A DNA stretch of 5,421 nucleotides from Planctomycetales bacterium (GCA_007122045.1 SKJM01000255.1:1-5421), one strand, 5' to 3'. Shown: positions 1 to 5,238, counted from the first letter of the stretch. Notes: generated by a model from the letters alone, not told the origin. Numbers and translations are program-made.

Positions 1-414
1 CTCCCGCACCGAGTCGTAGAACTGGGCCCAACTGGCCCGAATTTCGGGGTCGTGCAGGCCCAGGGCGAACATCTCGGTCGAGAACGTCCGCTTCGCCCGG
101 TTGAACAGGCACGTGTCGATCGACATCCGCCACACGCGGCGGATCTGCTCCAGCGGGTCGGTGGTCGAGGCGACTGCGGCGTGGGCCTGCTGCAGCCACT
201 CGCGATAGTACACGCCGGCGGCCGCCAGAATGACCTCCTTCTTCGAGTTGTAGTGCCAGTACAGACTTCCCTTGGTAACCCCGGCCCGAGCCGAGACCTC
301 GTCCAGGGTAACCCGGTGAAAGCCGCGCTCGGCGAACAACTCGAACGCGGCCCGGGCCAACTGCTCCCTCACGGGAGGGGCATCGGGGCGTTCTGCCACA
401 CTGGTTCTTGCCAT
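1..414 (-). CDS. TetR/AcrR-family transcriptional regulator, C-terminus cut by the window edge
   Basis: The reverse strand is open from an ATG at 414 to base 1, giving 138 codons with no stop, so the C-terminal part lies outside the window. Residues ~18-66 form a textbook TetR DNA-binding domain: helix 1 AAFELFAERGF, then VTLDEVSARAGVTKGSLYWHY (about 35-55) as helix-turn-helix and recognition helix, then NSKKEVILAA. TetR proteins are cytoplasmic dimers, usually repressors released by a small ligand. The visible start of the C-terminal domain (about 70-138) is helical and shows no diagnostic ligand pocket, so the inducer cannot be named. The Shine-Dalgarno match is weak (GGAAA, spaced far from the start). 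No other ATG, GTG or TTG start lies close upstream in frame, and the helix 1 register supports this start. The gene has its own promoter (468-496) and lies downstream of the Tat operon on the same strand. Family assignment is secure; target genes are unknown. Confidence 0.93.
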   Translation of the reverse strand, partial: MARTSVAERPDAPPVREQLARAAFELFAERGFHRVTLDEVSARAGVTKGSLYWHYNSKKEVILAAAGVYYREWLQQAHAAVASTTDPLEQIRRVWRMSIDTCLFNRAKRTFSTEMFALGLHDPEIRASWAQFYDSVRE

Positions 415-426
415 GCGTTCGTCGTT

Positions 427-465
427 TCCGTAGGGCAGGGGGGGGGCGGGTAAGCCGTCTACGGA
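427..465 (-). promoter_or_regulatory. Inverted repeat around a C9 tract in the tetR leader: candidate operator or leader hairpin
   Basis: Perfect 7-bp arms, TCCGTAG (427-433) and CTACGGA (459-465), are separated by 25 bp. The intervening DNA holds a run of nine G on the plus strand (438-446), which is C9 in the tetR transcript. A shorter dyad, CCGT-CT-ACGG (455-464), overlaps the right arm. The element lies between the tetR -10 box and the start codon, where a TetR autoregulatory site or an mRNA hairpin would be expected. The function is inferred from position only. Confidence 0.35.
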
Positions 466-467
466 CA

Positions 468-496
468 ACTATCGCCATTGCGGGGCGTCTTGTCAA
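468..496 (-). promoter_or_regulatory. Sigma70-type promoter of the tetR gene
   Basis: Read on the minus strand, a perfect -35 box TTGACA (496-491) is followed by a 17-bp spacer and a -10 box GATAGT (473-468), which matches TATAAT at 4 of 6 positions. The predicted transcription start is near 461, giving a leader of about 46 nt before the tetR ATG at 414. The -35 box overlaps the stop codon of the 19-codon ORF at 493-552. Confidence 0.6.
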
Positions 497-552
497 CCTC
501 GTCGAACCCGATGCTCATCCCAGCCGGGCGGGAATTCGGTCTCTTTCGTCAT
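493..552 (-). pseudogene. 19-codon ORF with an FPPGWDE motif: probable remnant of a small antitoxin-like gene
   Basis: An ATG at 552 follows a very strong Shine-Dalgarno sequence: AGGAGG at 558-563 with a 5-nt spacer. It encodes MTKETEFPPGWDEHRVRRG and stops with TGA at 493-495. From memory, the pattern F-P-x-G-W-[DN]-E-x-R-V-x-x-V is the N-terminus of a widespread family of short bacterial proteins, often treated as possible addiction-module antitoxins, which normally continue with a hydrophobic residue, HYE and an acidic stretch. Here the match ends exactly at RVRR and no other frame restores it, so the gene looks truncated. The intact ribosome binding site and start suggest recent loss or a residual short peptide. 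It lies 83 bp downstream of the isomerase-like gene. The family link is a recognition from memory; truncation is inferred. Confidence 0.5.
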
Positions 553-583
553 TGGCTCCTCCTCCGGCGTCGCCGACGGTAGG

Positions 584-614
584 CTTGATACCCGCGCAGC
601 CTGGCGCGGTCAAG
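584..614 (-). terminator. Hairpin 3' of the isomerase-like gene, possible weak terminator
   Basis: CCGCGC (592-597) pairs with GCGCGG (604-609) around a 6-nt loop. Outside it CTTGA (584-588) pairs with TCAAG (610-614), with a 3-nt bulge at 589-591. The whole is an 11-bp GC-rich stem starting 22 bp after the stop codon of the minus-strand gene. No U-tract follows on the transcribed strand, so it is not a canonical intrinsic terminator. It could protect a 3' end or act with Rho. Confidence 0.4.
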
Positions 615-635
615 TCGCGTCGTCCGGGTTCCCCG

Positions 636-2081
636 TCACACCTCCTCGACCACCCGGAGCCCCATCAATTCGGCCAGGTGGCGGATGGTCTGCACGTGGT
701 CGCCGTAGTAGGCCACGCGGTGCAGCGAGGCGTAGTAGTCGGTGGCGCTGGCCCCCAGCGCGCCGCCGCCCCAGTTCGCAAGCAGCTTCGCGCCGTCGCT
801 CACCTCGGCCACCAGCTCGGTCCGGCAGCCGCGCTCCGTTCCCGCCGCCACCTTGGGCACGTCGACGATCGTGCCGGTGAACACCAGCAGCGCGTCGAGG
901 TGGATCAACTTCGTGAAGGTGAGCTTCTGCCCGATGCGGTAATGCACCTCGGGCACCGCGCCGCCGCGCACTTCCGCATGGCGGCGCAGCAGGTACGGGG
1001 CGCGGGGGCTTTCGGGGCCCTCCATCCGCAGCGGCGCGGAGCAGTGGGCCAGGTGGAACGCGCTCTTCGGCAGGTCCACGCCGCCCGCGTTGCCCAGGAA
1101 GCCGGCCCGGCTCAGCGCGTGCTGCATCAAGAGCATGGTTAGGAGGCAGTCCATGTCGCCGTCGCAGGCGGCGGGGATGCCCCGGTCGTTCAGCCGCGAG
1201 AAGCCCAGGCAGGGGAAGCCGCGCGCCAGCCATCGCATGCACGTGCCGACGCACAGCCCGTGCGTTTGCGTTTCGGCGATCATCCGGTCGAGCGCCAGGC
1301 TCGCCCGGGCGGCGGCCACCACGTCGTCGCGGTCCGGCTCGACCATCTCCTCGGCCTCGTCGATCCACCGCCGGGCTTCCGCCTCGGCGGCCTCGGCGTC
1401 GACCTTTGCGATGGTTTCATCGTAGAGGCCGTCGGGAATCGCCAGCAGTTCGGTGCCCAGCCGCTCCTTGACCTGTTCGGCGTTGTACGAGGCGGGCGTG
1501 CCCTTGAACGGCGGCGAGACGAGCACCCGGCTTTGCCGCATGAGCGGAATCGCGCGCAGCAGCGCGGCCGCCCGCTCCAGGTCGTCCGGATCGCTGCTGT
1601 TGATGAGCGTGATCCGATGCCCCTCGTCCCGCCAGGGGTTCACCAGGCACCAGTCGTGCCCGCCGATGACCGGCACGTGGAAGATAGCGGCGGGCCGCTT
1701 CTGCTGGAACACGACGGGCATGACGATGCCGCGCAGGCCGAAGATGGTCGTGCTGATGACCAGCACGGGCGCGTCGGGCCCGGCTTGCTCGAGTAGGGCC
1801 GCGGTTTCCTCGGCGTTGCGTGCCTGGCCGACGACGAACTCGACGTTGCCCAGGTTCTTCTCCGCCTCGCGCAGCCGCTTTTCGAGCGCGGCGGCTTTCT
1901 CGGCGGGGAGCCCCCACGAGCGATCCGGCGGAGCCCCGGCGAACACCGCGCAGATGCGCACCTTCGCCAGCGGGTCCGGCGCATCGCCGTCGGCCCTCAA
2001 CTTGCCGGTCGCCAGCGCCATACCGGCCATGGCCCCGGTGGCCAAAAGATTGAACTCCCGACGCGTGCAATGGTGACACAT
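636..2081 (-). CDS. Tat-exported L-fucose-isomerase-like protein (COG2407 type)
   Basis: 481 aa. The ATG at 2081 is preceded by AAGGAG (2089-2094) with a 7-nt spacer, which fixes the start. Residues 1-30 are a Tat signal: TRREF with twin arginines R7-R8, a hydrophobic stretch LLATGAMAGMALATG, and likely cleavage after A30. Residues ~40-250 form a Rossmann-like alternating region (VRICAVFAG, VEFVVGQAR, APVLVISTT, FHVPVIGGHDW). Residues ~275-350 carry the signature of fucose-isomerase relatives: GTCMRWL, CLGFSRLND, ACDGDMDCLLTML (305-317), FLGNAGGVD (328-336) and LAHCSAP (344-350). The C-terminus has HRVAYYGDH (454-462). Known family enzymes interconvert aldoses and ketoses with a divalent metal, usually in the cytoplasm, so export is unusual. 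In relatives the ACDGDMD position usually reads CE-x-D, as I recall, so a D replaces a catalytic-type E, and N331 may replace a metal-binding D. It may be an isomerase on an exported sugar, or a binding protein with the isomerase fold. It is the last full gene of the operon. Confidence 0.82.
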   Translation of the reverse strand: MCHHCTRREFNLLATGAMAGMALATGKLRADGDAPDPLAKVRICAVFAGAPPDRSWGLPAEKAAALEKRLREAEKNLGNVEFVVGQARNAEETAALLEQAGPDAPVLVISTTIFGLRGIVMPVVFQQKRPAAIFHVPVIGGHDWCLVNPWRDEGHRITLINSSDPDDLERAAALLRAIPLMRQSRVLVSPPFKGTPASYNAEQVKERLGTELLAIPDGLYDETIAKVDAEAAEAEARRWIDEAEEMVEPDRDDVVAAARASLALDRMIAETQTHGLCVGTCMRWLARGFPCLGFSRLNDRGIPAACDGDMDCLLTMLLMQHALSRAGFLGNAGGVDLPKSAFHLAHCSAPLRMEGPESPRAPYLLRRHAEVRGGAVPEVHYRIGQKLTFTKLIHLDALLVFTGTIVDVPKVAAGTERGCRTELVAEVSDGAKLLANWGGGALGASATDYYASLHRVAYYGDHVQTIRHLAELMGLRVVEEV

Positions 2082-2150
2082 GGTACTTCTCCTTGGGATT
2101 GGTGGTTGTAGAACAATTCGGGCTTACATGAACTCACTCGCTGGTGTTTC

Positions 2151-2276
2151 CTATAGTTTCCATATCGCCGTTCCGGGCGAGGCCAGCACCGAACGCGGAA
2201 TCCATGCGGGCACGGTGGCCGCGGCGGCGGCCGTTTTCAGGAACGTGCGGCGAGGAAGGCAATGTGAGCGGGTCAT
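2151..2276 (-). pseudogene. Orphan Tat signal peptide (41 codons), remnant of an exported protein
   Basis: The ATG at 2276 has a good Shine-Dalgarno, AAAGGA (2284-2289), with a 7-nt spacer. The 41 codons read as a nearly ideal Tat signal: LPRRTFLK with twin arginines at 9-10, the hydrophobic run TAAAAATVPAWIP, then RSVLA with a likely cleavage site after A32, and SPGTAIWKL before TAG at 2151-2153. The style (RRTFLKTAAAA...WIPRSVLA) is very like planctomycetal Gfo/Idh/MocA-type oxidoreductases and other Tat substrates. No mature domain follows in any frame, and the next gene starts 69 bp on. Translation signals and peptide are intact while the body is missing, so an internal deletion that removed the mature protein is the simplest reading. 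A genuine short exported peptide is possible but less likely. The original family cannot be determined from the signal alone. Confidence 0.72.
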
Positions 2277-2355
2277 CGTTAGATCCTTTAGGTTGCAAGC
2301 GTAGTCTGTGGAGAATACTTCTGGCCAAACGCGGCGCGCCCGTGGGGGGCGGCGG

Positions 2356-4365
2356 TCAGTTTACCCATATCGGGCTCGAAATGGCCTCCTCGCGGTCGGT
2401 TTGTACGACGCGAACATAATAGAGGCTGGGATCGTCGGCATTGAAACCACGGTCGGACCATTCCAGTTGTACCTCACATTCGTTCGGGGTGGTAGCCCAG
2501 ACGACCTCGCCGTTCTTGTTGATCTCCACCCGGGCGATGTCGGTTGTGCCGACGGCGCGAATGGAAATAAGGGGTGCGCGCGCTGTGCGAAACTCGGAAC
2601 CCATCGGGCGTCCGTCGGCGAACACCTGGAGCACAATGCGAGCGCCGCTGGTGGCGTAGACGTGCCGATCGTACAGCGCGCGGAAAACGGCCTCGCGCGT
2701 GCGCTCGGGAGCGTAGACTCCGATCAATCCCATGCCGATCTCTTGGTTCGCCCAGTCACCCGTGGGACGGAGGTATCCGTAGCCCGGCGAACCGTAGTGG
2801 TTGTCGCTGCTGGCCATGATGGCCAGGCGCTGCCCGCGCGCGAGGAACGTGCCCGCCCAAGCTTCGCTGCGGCGGTGTTCGCTGAAGACCTCGATCGCGC
2901 GCCGCACGTCGGGATGGTGAAACTCGGGATTCCCGCGGCGCCCGCCGATGTGTGGAATGCACAGCACGTCGCGGTCGCCCAGGCGCTGGGCGAGCCGTTC
3001 GAATAACTCCTTGACGTGGGGCACGTTCGGCTTCGGGCCGTGGTACATTTGCAGGTTGCGCCGATCATAGTAATTTCCAGAGCGATACAGCGGCGGGTCG
3101 TCTTCCAGAAAGTACACGTTGTGATCGCCGCCCACGTTCGTATTGCCGCTCCACTCGTATGCTTGCAGCGTGACGAAGGAACCGGGCCGATACACGGCGT
3201 TGGTCACCTCTTTCGAGTGTTCCCACATTTCGTCGACGATCTCGAATGCGTGGTCGCTGACGGCGCAGATATCGAGTCCGGCAACGCGCTCGGCGAAGTC
3301 GTAATATTCTTCGACCGTCCCGCGCCCGTCGGAAAACAGGGTATGGCCGTGCAGGTCGCCCCACAGTAACCGCTTTTTGGGCGGGTGGCTGTCGGCGACC
3401 ACCGGGTTACTCCGCGCTTCGAAACGGCCGTCGGAGGCAACCAGCGTGTGAACGCCGGGCTCGGCAAGGATCACGTCTTCGAAACGGAACACGCCTTGGT
3501 CATCGGCAGTGAACGTGTGCTCGGCATAGCATTTGGCCTCCGGGCCGCCCGGTGTGCGCAGCCGGACCGTGCCGCGGTAGCGCGGTGCCGGATTGCCGTA
3601 GCGGTCCTCGGCCCGCACGAGGAACCACGTGGGCTTCGACGTGACCGCGTCCGAGGGGGCGACGACATTCAGGCGATGCGGCTCGGCGGCCACAATTTCG
3701 ACGGCCGGGCTGCGCGCCAGCGGGAGGAACTCGCCGCCGCCCTCGACGTCGGCATAGCACTTGAAGATGAACCGCCGCTCGCAGAACGGCTGCACGGCCA
3801 GGCCGGGCGAGCCTTCGGAACGATCGCCGAAGGTCACCCGCAACGTCTCTCCCGCCTCGAGTCCCCGCTCCGGCAGCAGCACCTCGACGATGTTCTGCCA
3901 CGGGAAGTACTGGTTGAAAAACCGGCTACCAACGCGGAAGTCGATCGTTAGCTCGACCGGCTGCCCCCGTTCGGCTTCTATCGTCAGGTAATTACGTTCG
4001 CGTGGGCGGTTCACCTGGGGGCTGGACCATTGGTGGGCCATGTGCCGCATCGCAATGCGCAGGCCGCCCCCGGCCCGGAGGCCGGCCTTCCCGGCCGTAT
4101 ACACCAGTGTCCAAGTCTGGTGTGAACATACCTCGACGGTCGCCGGCCCGTCCAACACCGCGGCGCCGATGCCCAGTTCCTGCCCGCGGGCAACCGCCTC
4201 TCGCTCGTATCGGTTCGGTAGGACCGGTTCGACGAATCGCTCCTCGCCGGCCGGACCGGCAGAGGCGGTCACGAGCGTACCCGGAATACCGCAGGTTGAC
4301 AGGCAACCCAGAGCGAGCGTCTTGCCTCCTTCGAGAAACTGCCGACGGGTCGTGCGTTGTACCAT
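2356..4365 (-). CDS. Tat-exported PHP-like metallohydrolase, DUF3604 family
   Basis: 669 aa. Residues 1-36 are a Tat signal: TTRRQFLEGG with R7-R8, a hydrophobic core around 17-33, and likely cleavage at TASA-G (after A36). Residues ~50-225 are a beta-rich N-terminal domain (WTLVYTAGKAGLRAGGGLRI, NYLTIEAERG). Residues ~230-322 look Ig-like (WFLVRAEDRYGNPAP). Residues ~333-575 are the PHP-like catalytic domain with all expected metal-ligand motifs: GDLHGHT (H339, H341), SDG (346), SDH (D371, H372), AYEW (E404), GDHNVYF (H415), PHIGG (H472) and SSDNHYG (D521, H523). A C-terminal beta-sandwich follows (ISIRAVGTTDIARVEINKNG, 600-619). DUF3604 proteins belong to the PHP superfamily of metal-dependent phosphoesterase-like hydrolases; their substrates are largely unknown. 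The complete ligand set argues for an active enzyme, acting outside the cytoplasm. The gene is first in the operon, behind two tandem promoters, with an RBS hairpin before the start. The Shine-Dalgarno is weak (AAAGAG); no better start is visible because the Tat motif begins at residue 5. Confidence 0.9.
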   Translation of the reverse strand: MVQRTTRRQFLEGGKTLALGCLSTCGIPGTLVTASAGPAGEERFVEPVLPNRYEREAVARGQELGIGAAVLDGPATVEVCSHQTWTLVYTAGKAGLRAGGGLRIAMRHMAHQWSSPQVNRPRERNYLTIEAERGQPVELTIDFRVGSRFFNQYFPWQNIVEVLLPERGLEAGETLRVTFGDRSEGSPGLAVQPFCERRFIFKCYADVEGGGEFLPLARSPAVEIVAAEPHRLNVVAPSDAVTSKPTWFLVRAEDRYGNPAPRYRGTVRLRTPGGPEAKCYAEHTFTADDQGVFRFEDVILAEPGVHTLVASDGRFEARSNPVVADSHPPKKRLLWGDLHGHTLFSDGRGTVEEYYDFAERVAGLDICAVSDHAFEIVDEMWEHSKEVTNAVYRPGSFVTLQAYEWSGNTNVGGDHNVYFLEDDPPLYRSGNYYDRRNLQMYHGPKPNVPHVKELFERLAQRLGDRDVLCIPHIGGRRGNPEFHHPDVRRAIEVFSEHRRSEAWAGTFLARGQRLAIMASSDNHYGSPGYGYLRPTGDWANQEIGMGLIGVYAPERTREAVFRALYDRHVYATSGARIVLQVFADGRPMGSEFRTARAPLISIRAVGTTDIARVEINKNGEVVWATTPNECEVQLEWSDRGFNADDPSLYYVRVVQTDREEAISSPIWVN

Positions 4366-4388
4366 GTGAGCACGTCTCTTTCGTGCTT
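4366..4388 (-). promoter_or_regulatory. Hairpin presenting the DUF3604 gene's ribosome binding site in its loop
   Basis: In the minus-strand transcript AGCACG pairs with CGTGCT (4369-4374 with 4382-4387), a perfect 6-bp stem. The 7-nt loop AAAGAGA (4375-4381) is the only purine-rich Shine-Dalgarno candidate. Three nucleotides (CAC) separate the stem from the ATG at 4365. Such a structure could gate translation. The pairing is seen directly; a regulatory role is inferred. Confidence 0.5.
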
Positions 4389-4624
4389 GTCTACGCTAGA
4401 AGCGACTTGTTGCTTGACGTTCTTTCGGTGCAACGGCGCCCAACACCATACCTACGTTAACCGTTCGCGGGCGGCTGTGGCGTTCGAGCCGTCGGTGAAA
4501 TAATCCCCATTGGACGAAGCGGCTTTGTCCGCCGGCAATTCCCGGCGTAGCGGGGGCGTAGTGGCTCATGCGGGGTAACCGTCCACGGGGCGACGGTGCC
4601 AATTCTTTCGCATTGTGCCGTATA
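4389..4624 (-). promoter_or_regulatory. Long, hairpin-rich 5' leader of the Tat operon
   Basis: From the proximal predicted start (~4624) to the ATG at 4365 the leader is about 260 nt. Local stems in transcript order are ACCGTC/GACGGT (4578-4583 with 4592-4597, 8-nt loop), GCCGG/CCGGC (4531-4535 with 4542-4546, 6-nt loop), and GGACAAAG/CTTCGTCC (4512-4519 with 4523-4530, one A-C mismatch, 3-nt loop). The last two are directly adjacent. The RBS hairpin follows at 4369-4387. No known riboswitch consensus was recognised. A frame stays open through this region (to 4396), but its product resembles no protein family. Confidence 0.35.
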
Positions 4625-4659
4625 CCGGCTAGTATAGTCAAGGGCCATGGGCACGTCAA
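4621..4659 (-). promoter_or_regulatory. Proximal promoter P2 of the Tat operon with an overlapping TATAC-N6-GTATA dyad
   Basis: Minus strand: -35 TTGACG (4659-4654), 17-bp spacer, -10 TATACT (4636-4631). Each hexamer matches consensus at 5 of 6 positions. The predicted start is near 4624. The -10 box is the left arm of a perfect dyad TATAC-TAGCCG-GTATA (4636-4621), which reaches past the start site, the usual place for a repressor operator. The same dyad lies at the same offset in the upstream promoter. Confidence 0.65.
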
Positions 4660-4680
4660 GCACCCCACAGGACCAAGGCG

Positions 4681-4704
4681 CTCGATTTCCATGGAAACCC
4701 CGAG
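4681..4704. repeat. 12-bp perfect palindrome inside a longer dyad, between the two promoters
   Basis: TTTCCATGGAAA (4686-4697) is a perfect 12-bp palindrome. It is flanked by CTCG (4681-4684) and CGAG (4701-4704), which are also complementary, giving a nested dyad with uneven spacers (1 and 3 bp). It lies between the distal and proximal promoters and may be a protein-binding site. Nothing else supports a function. Confidence 0.4.
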
Positions 4705-4757
4705 TTTCGCATGGCGAGGGCCGCCGGCGCCGAGCGAGAACGCCCCACCCGAGCGTC

Positions 4758-4796
4758 TATACCGATGAGTATATCCAAAAGCAAGAGCGTTGTCAA
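4758..4796 (-). promoter_or_regulatory. Distal promoter P1 of the Tat operon with an overlapping TATAC-N6-GTATA dyad
   Basis: Minus strand: perfect -35 TTGACA (4796-4791), 17-bp spacer, -10 TATACT (4773-4768), the strongest promoter match in the window. The predicted start is near 4761, about 395 nt ahead of the DUF3604 gene's ATG. The -10 box opens a dyad TATAC-TCATCG-GTATA (4773-4758). No gene intervenes before the proximal promoter, so both promoters appear to serve the same operon. Confidence 0.7.
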
Positions 4797-4829
4797 CAAG
4801 CCGGGGGCGAAATTGCATTATTTTCCGCA

Positions 4830-4851
4830 AACCCCTATTTCCCAAGGGGTT
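4830..4851. terminator. Strong 7-bp hairpin upstream of the tandem promoters
   Basis: AACCCCT (4830-4836) pairs perfectly with AGGGGTT (4845-4851) around an 8-nt loop. It lies 34 bp upstream of the distal promoter's -35 box in an unusually AT-rich patch. Neither strand has a clear U-tract after the stem, so it may be a terminator insulating the operon from upstream transcription or a protein-binding dyad. The rest of 4797-4967 shows no gene I can support. Confidence 0.3.
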
Positions 4852-4967
4852 ACGCACGACCAGCCACCCCAATCCCGCCGCAATTTTCCCGGTCGGACTG
4901 GCGGAGCGAAGATTTCCCCGCGTTGGCACTTCGCGGCGGGACACCTGTTTCGGTCACATCCATATAG

Positions 4968-5156
4968 CCGGACGAGTGGTTACGTCTTGCGAGAAGAAGA
5001 CGGCGGAGTGCACTTGCAGTTATTGGCCACTCCATCCTCGAGCGGCTGTTGCTGGTCTCCTTCACTGAGCGCGGTGTAGGCGTTGTCCGGATCATCAGCG
5101 CGCGGAGAGCAACGAAGAGAGAGCGAAAGGACTATGAAGAAGGCAGCGGGCCGTAA
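4968..5156 (+). pseudogene. brnT: BrnT-like toxin remnant (C-terminal half only)
   Basis: A plus-strand frame open from 4968 to TAA at 5154-5156 encodes, from about 5007, SALAVIGHSILERLLLVSF followed by TERGVGVVRIISARRATKR and ERKDYEEGSGP. This matches the C-terminal half of BrnT (COG2929) toxins: the IGxS turn, the LLVVxxTERG strand, and the hallmark RIISARxATxxERxxYE that carries active-site residues in this RelE-fold RNase family. An intact BrnT is about 90 aa and begins with an FEWDxxKxxxNxxKHGVxF segment. No such segment, no start codon and no ribosome binding site are seen upstream, and the frame is closed by TAG at 4965. The residues just before 5007 (an arginine run) do not fit the family. 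The 5' half has therefore been lost or frameshifted. The end overlaps the antitoxin start by 23 nt, as in many real pairs. Confidence 0.75.
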
Positions 5157-5238
5157 GGCGAAACGGCGCACGAGCGACGAACTTCGCGACGAATACCGGT
5201 TCGACTATTCCAAGGGACACGTCCGGAAAGTCAACGGT
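5134..5238 (+). pseudogene. Antitoxin remnant partnered with the BrnT-like toxin (N-terminus only)
   Basis: The ATG at 5134 lies inside the toxin's 3' end (+1 frame, 23-nt overlap), the arrangement of translationally coupled toxin-antitoxin genes. The first ~35 codons read MKKAAGRKAKRRTSDELRDE then YRFDYSKGHVRKVNG. The D-E-L-R-x-E-Y-x-F-D-[FY]-S-K pattern is typical of small antitoxins encoded next to BrnT-like toxins; these normally continue with a basic YAxR segment and a VVVLxPDVAxxF motif. Here the frame stays open to the window edge, but after ~5238 it is only an arginine-rich run, as expected for the antisense of the acidic minus-strand gene ending at 5231. No frame restores the lost C-terminus. 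A recombination breakpoint near 5230 is inferred. AGGA lies only 2 nt from the ATG, so coupling to the toxin would have been needed. Confidence 0.6.

Noticed and set aside
408..1142. Long plus-strand frame of 244 codons
   Set aside because: It is antisense to the isomerase-like gene and the tetR leader, shows no family motif, and arises from GC-biased codon positions of the real gene.
610..1368. Minus-strand frame of 252 codons in a second frame
   Set aside because: It overlaps the isomerase-like gene in another frame, is rich in R, G and P, and has no recognisable domain.
2333..2340. GGCGCGCC palindrome after the DUF3604 gene
   Set aside because: An 8-bp GC palindrome without a loop or U-tract; not a terminator and expected by chance in this composition.
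4568..4612. Short leader-peptide ORF (about 14 codons) in the operon leader
   Set aside because: No ribosome binding site and no run of regulatory codons, so an attenuator peptide is not supported.
4906..4936. Two alternative short stems (GCGAAG/CTTCGC and CCGCG/CGCGG)
   Set aside because: They are mutually exclusive, have long loops, and are common by chance in GC-rich DNA.
4396..4944. Minus-strand frame of 182 codons across the regulatory region
   Set aside because: It contains both promoters and the leader hairpins, has no good ribosome binding site at its starts, and its product resembles no known protein; treated as chance openness.
4711..5079. Plus-strand frame of 122 codons before the BrnT remnant
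   Set aside because: Low-complexity composition, no motif, and it reads the BrnT remnant in the wrong frame.
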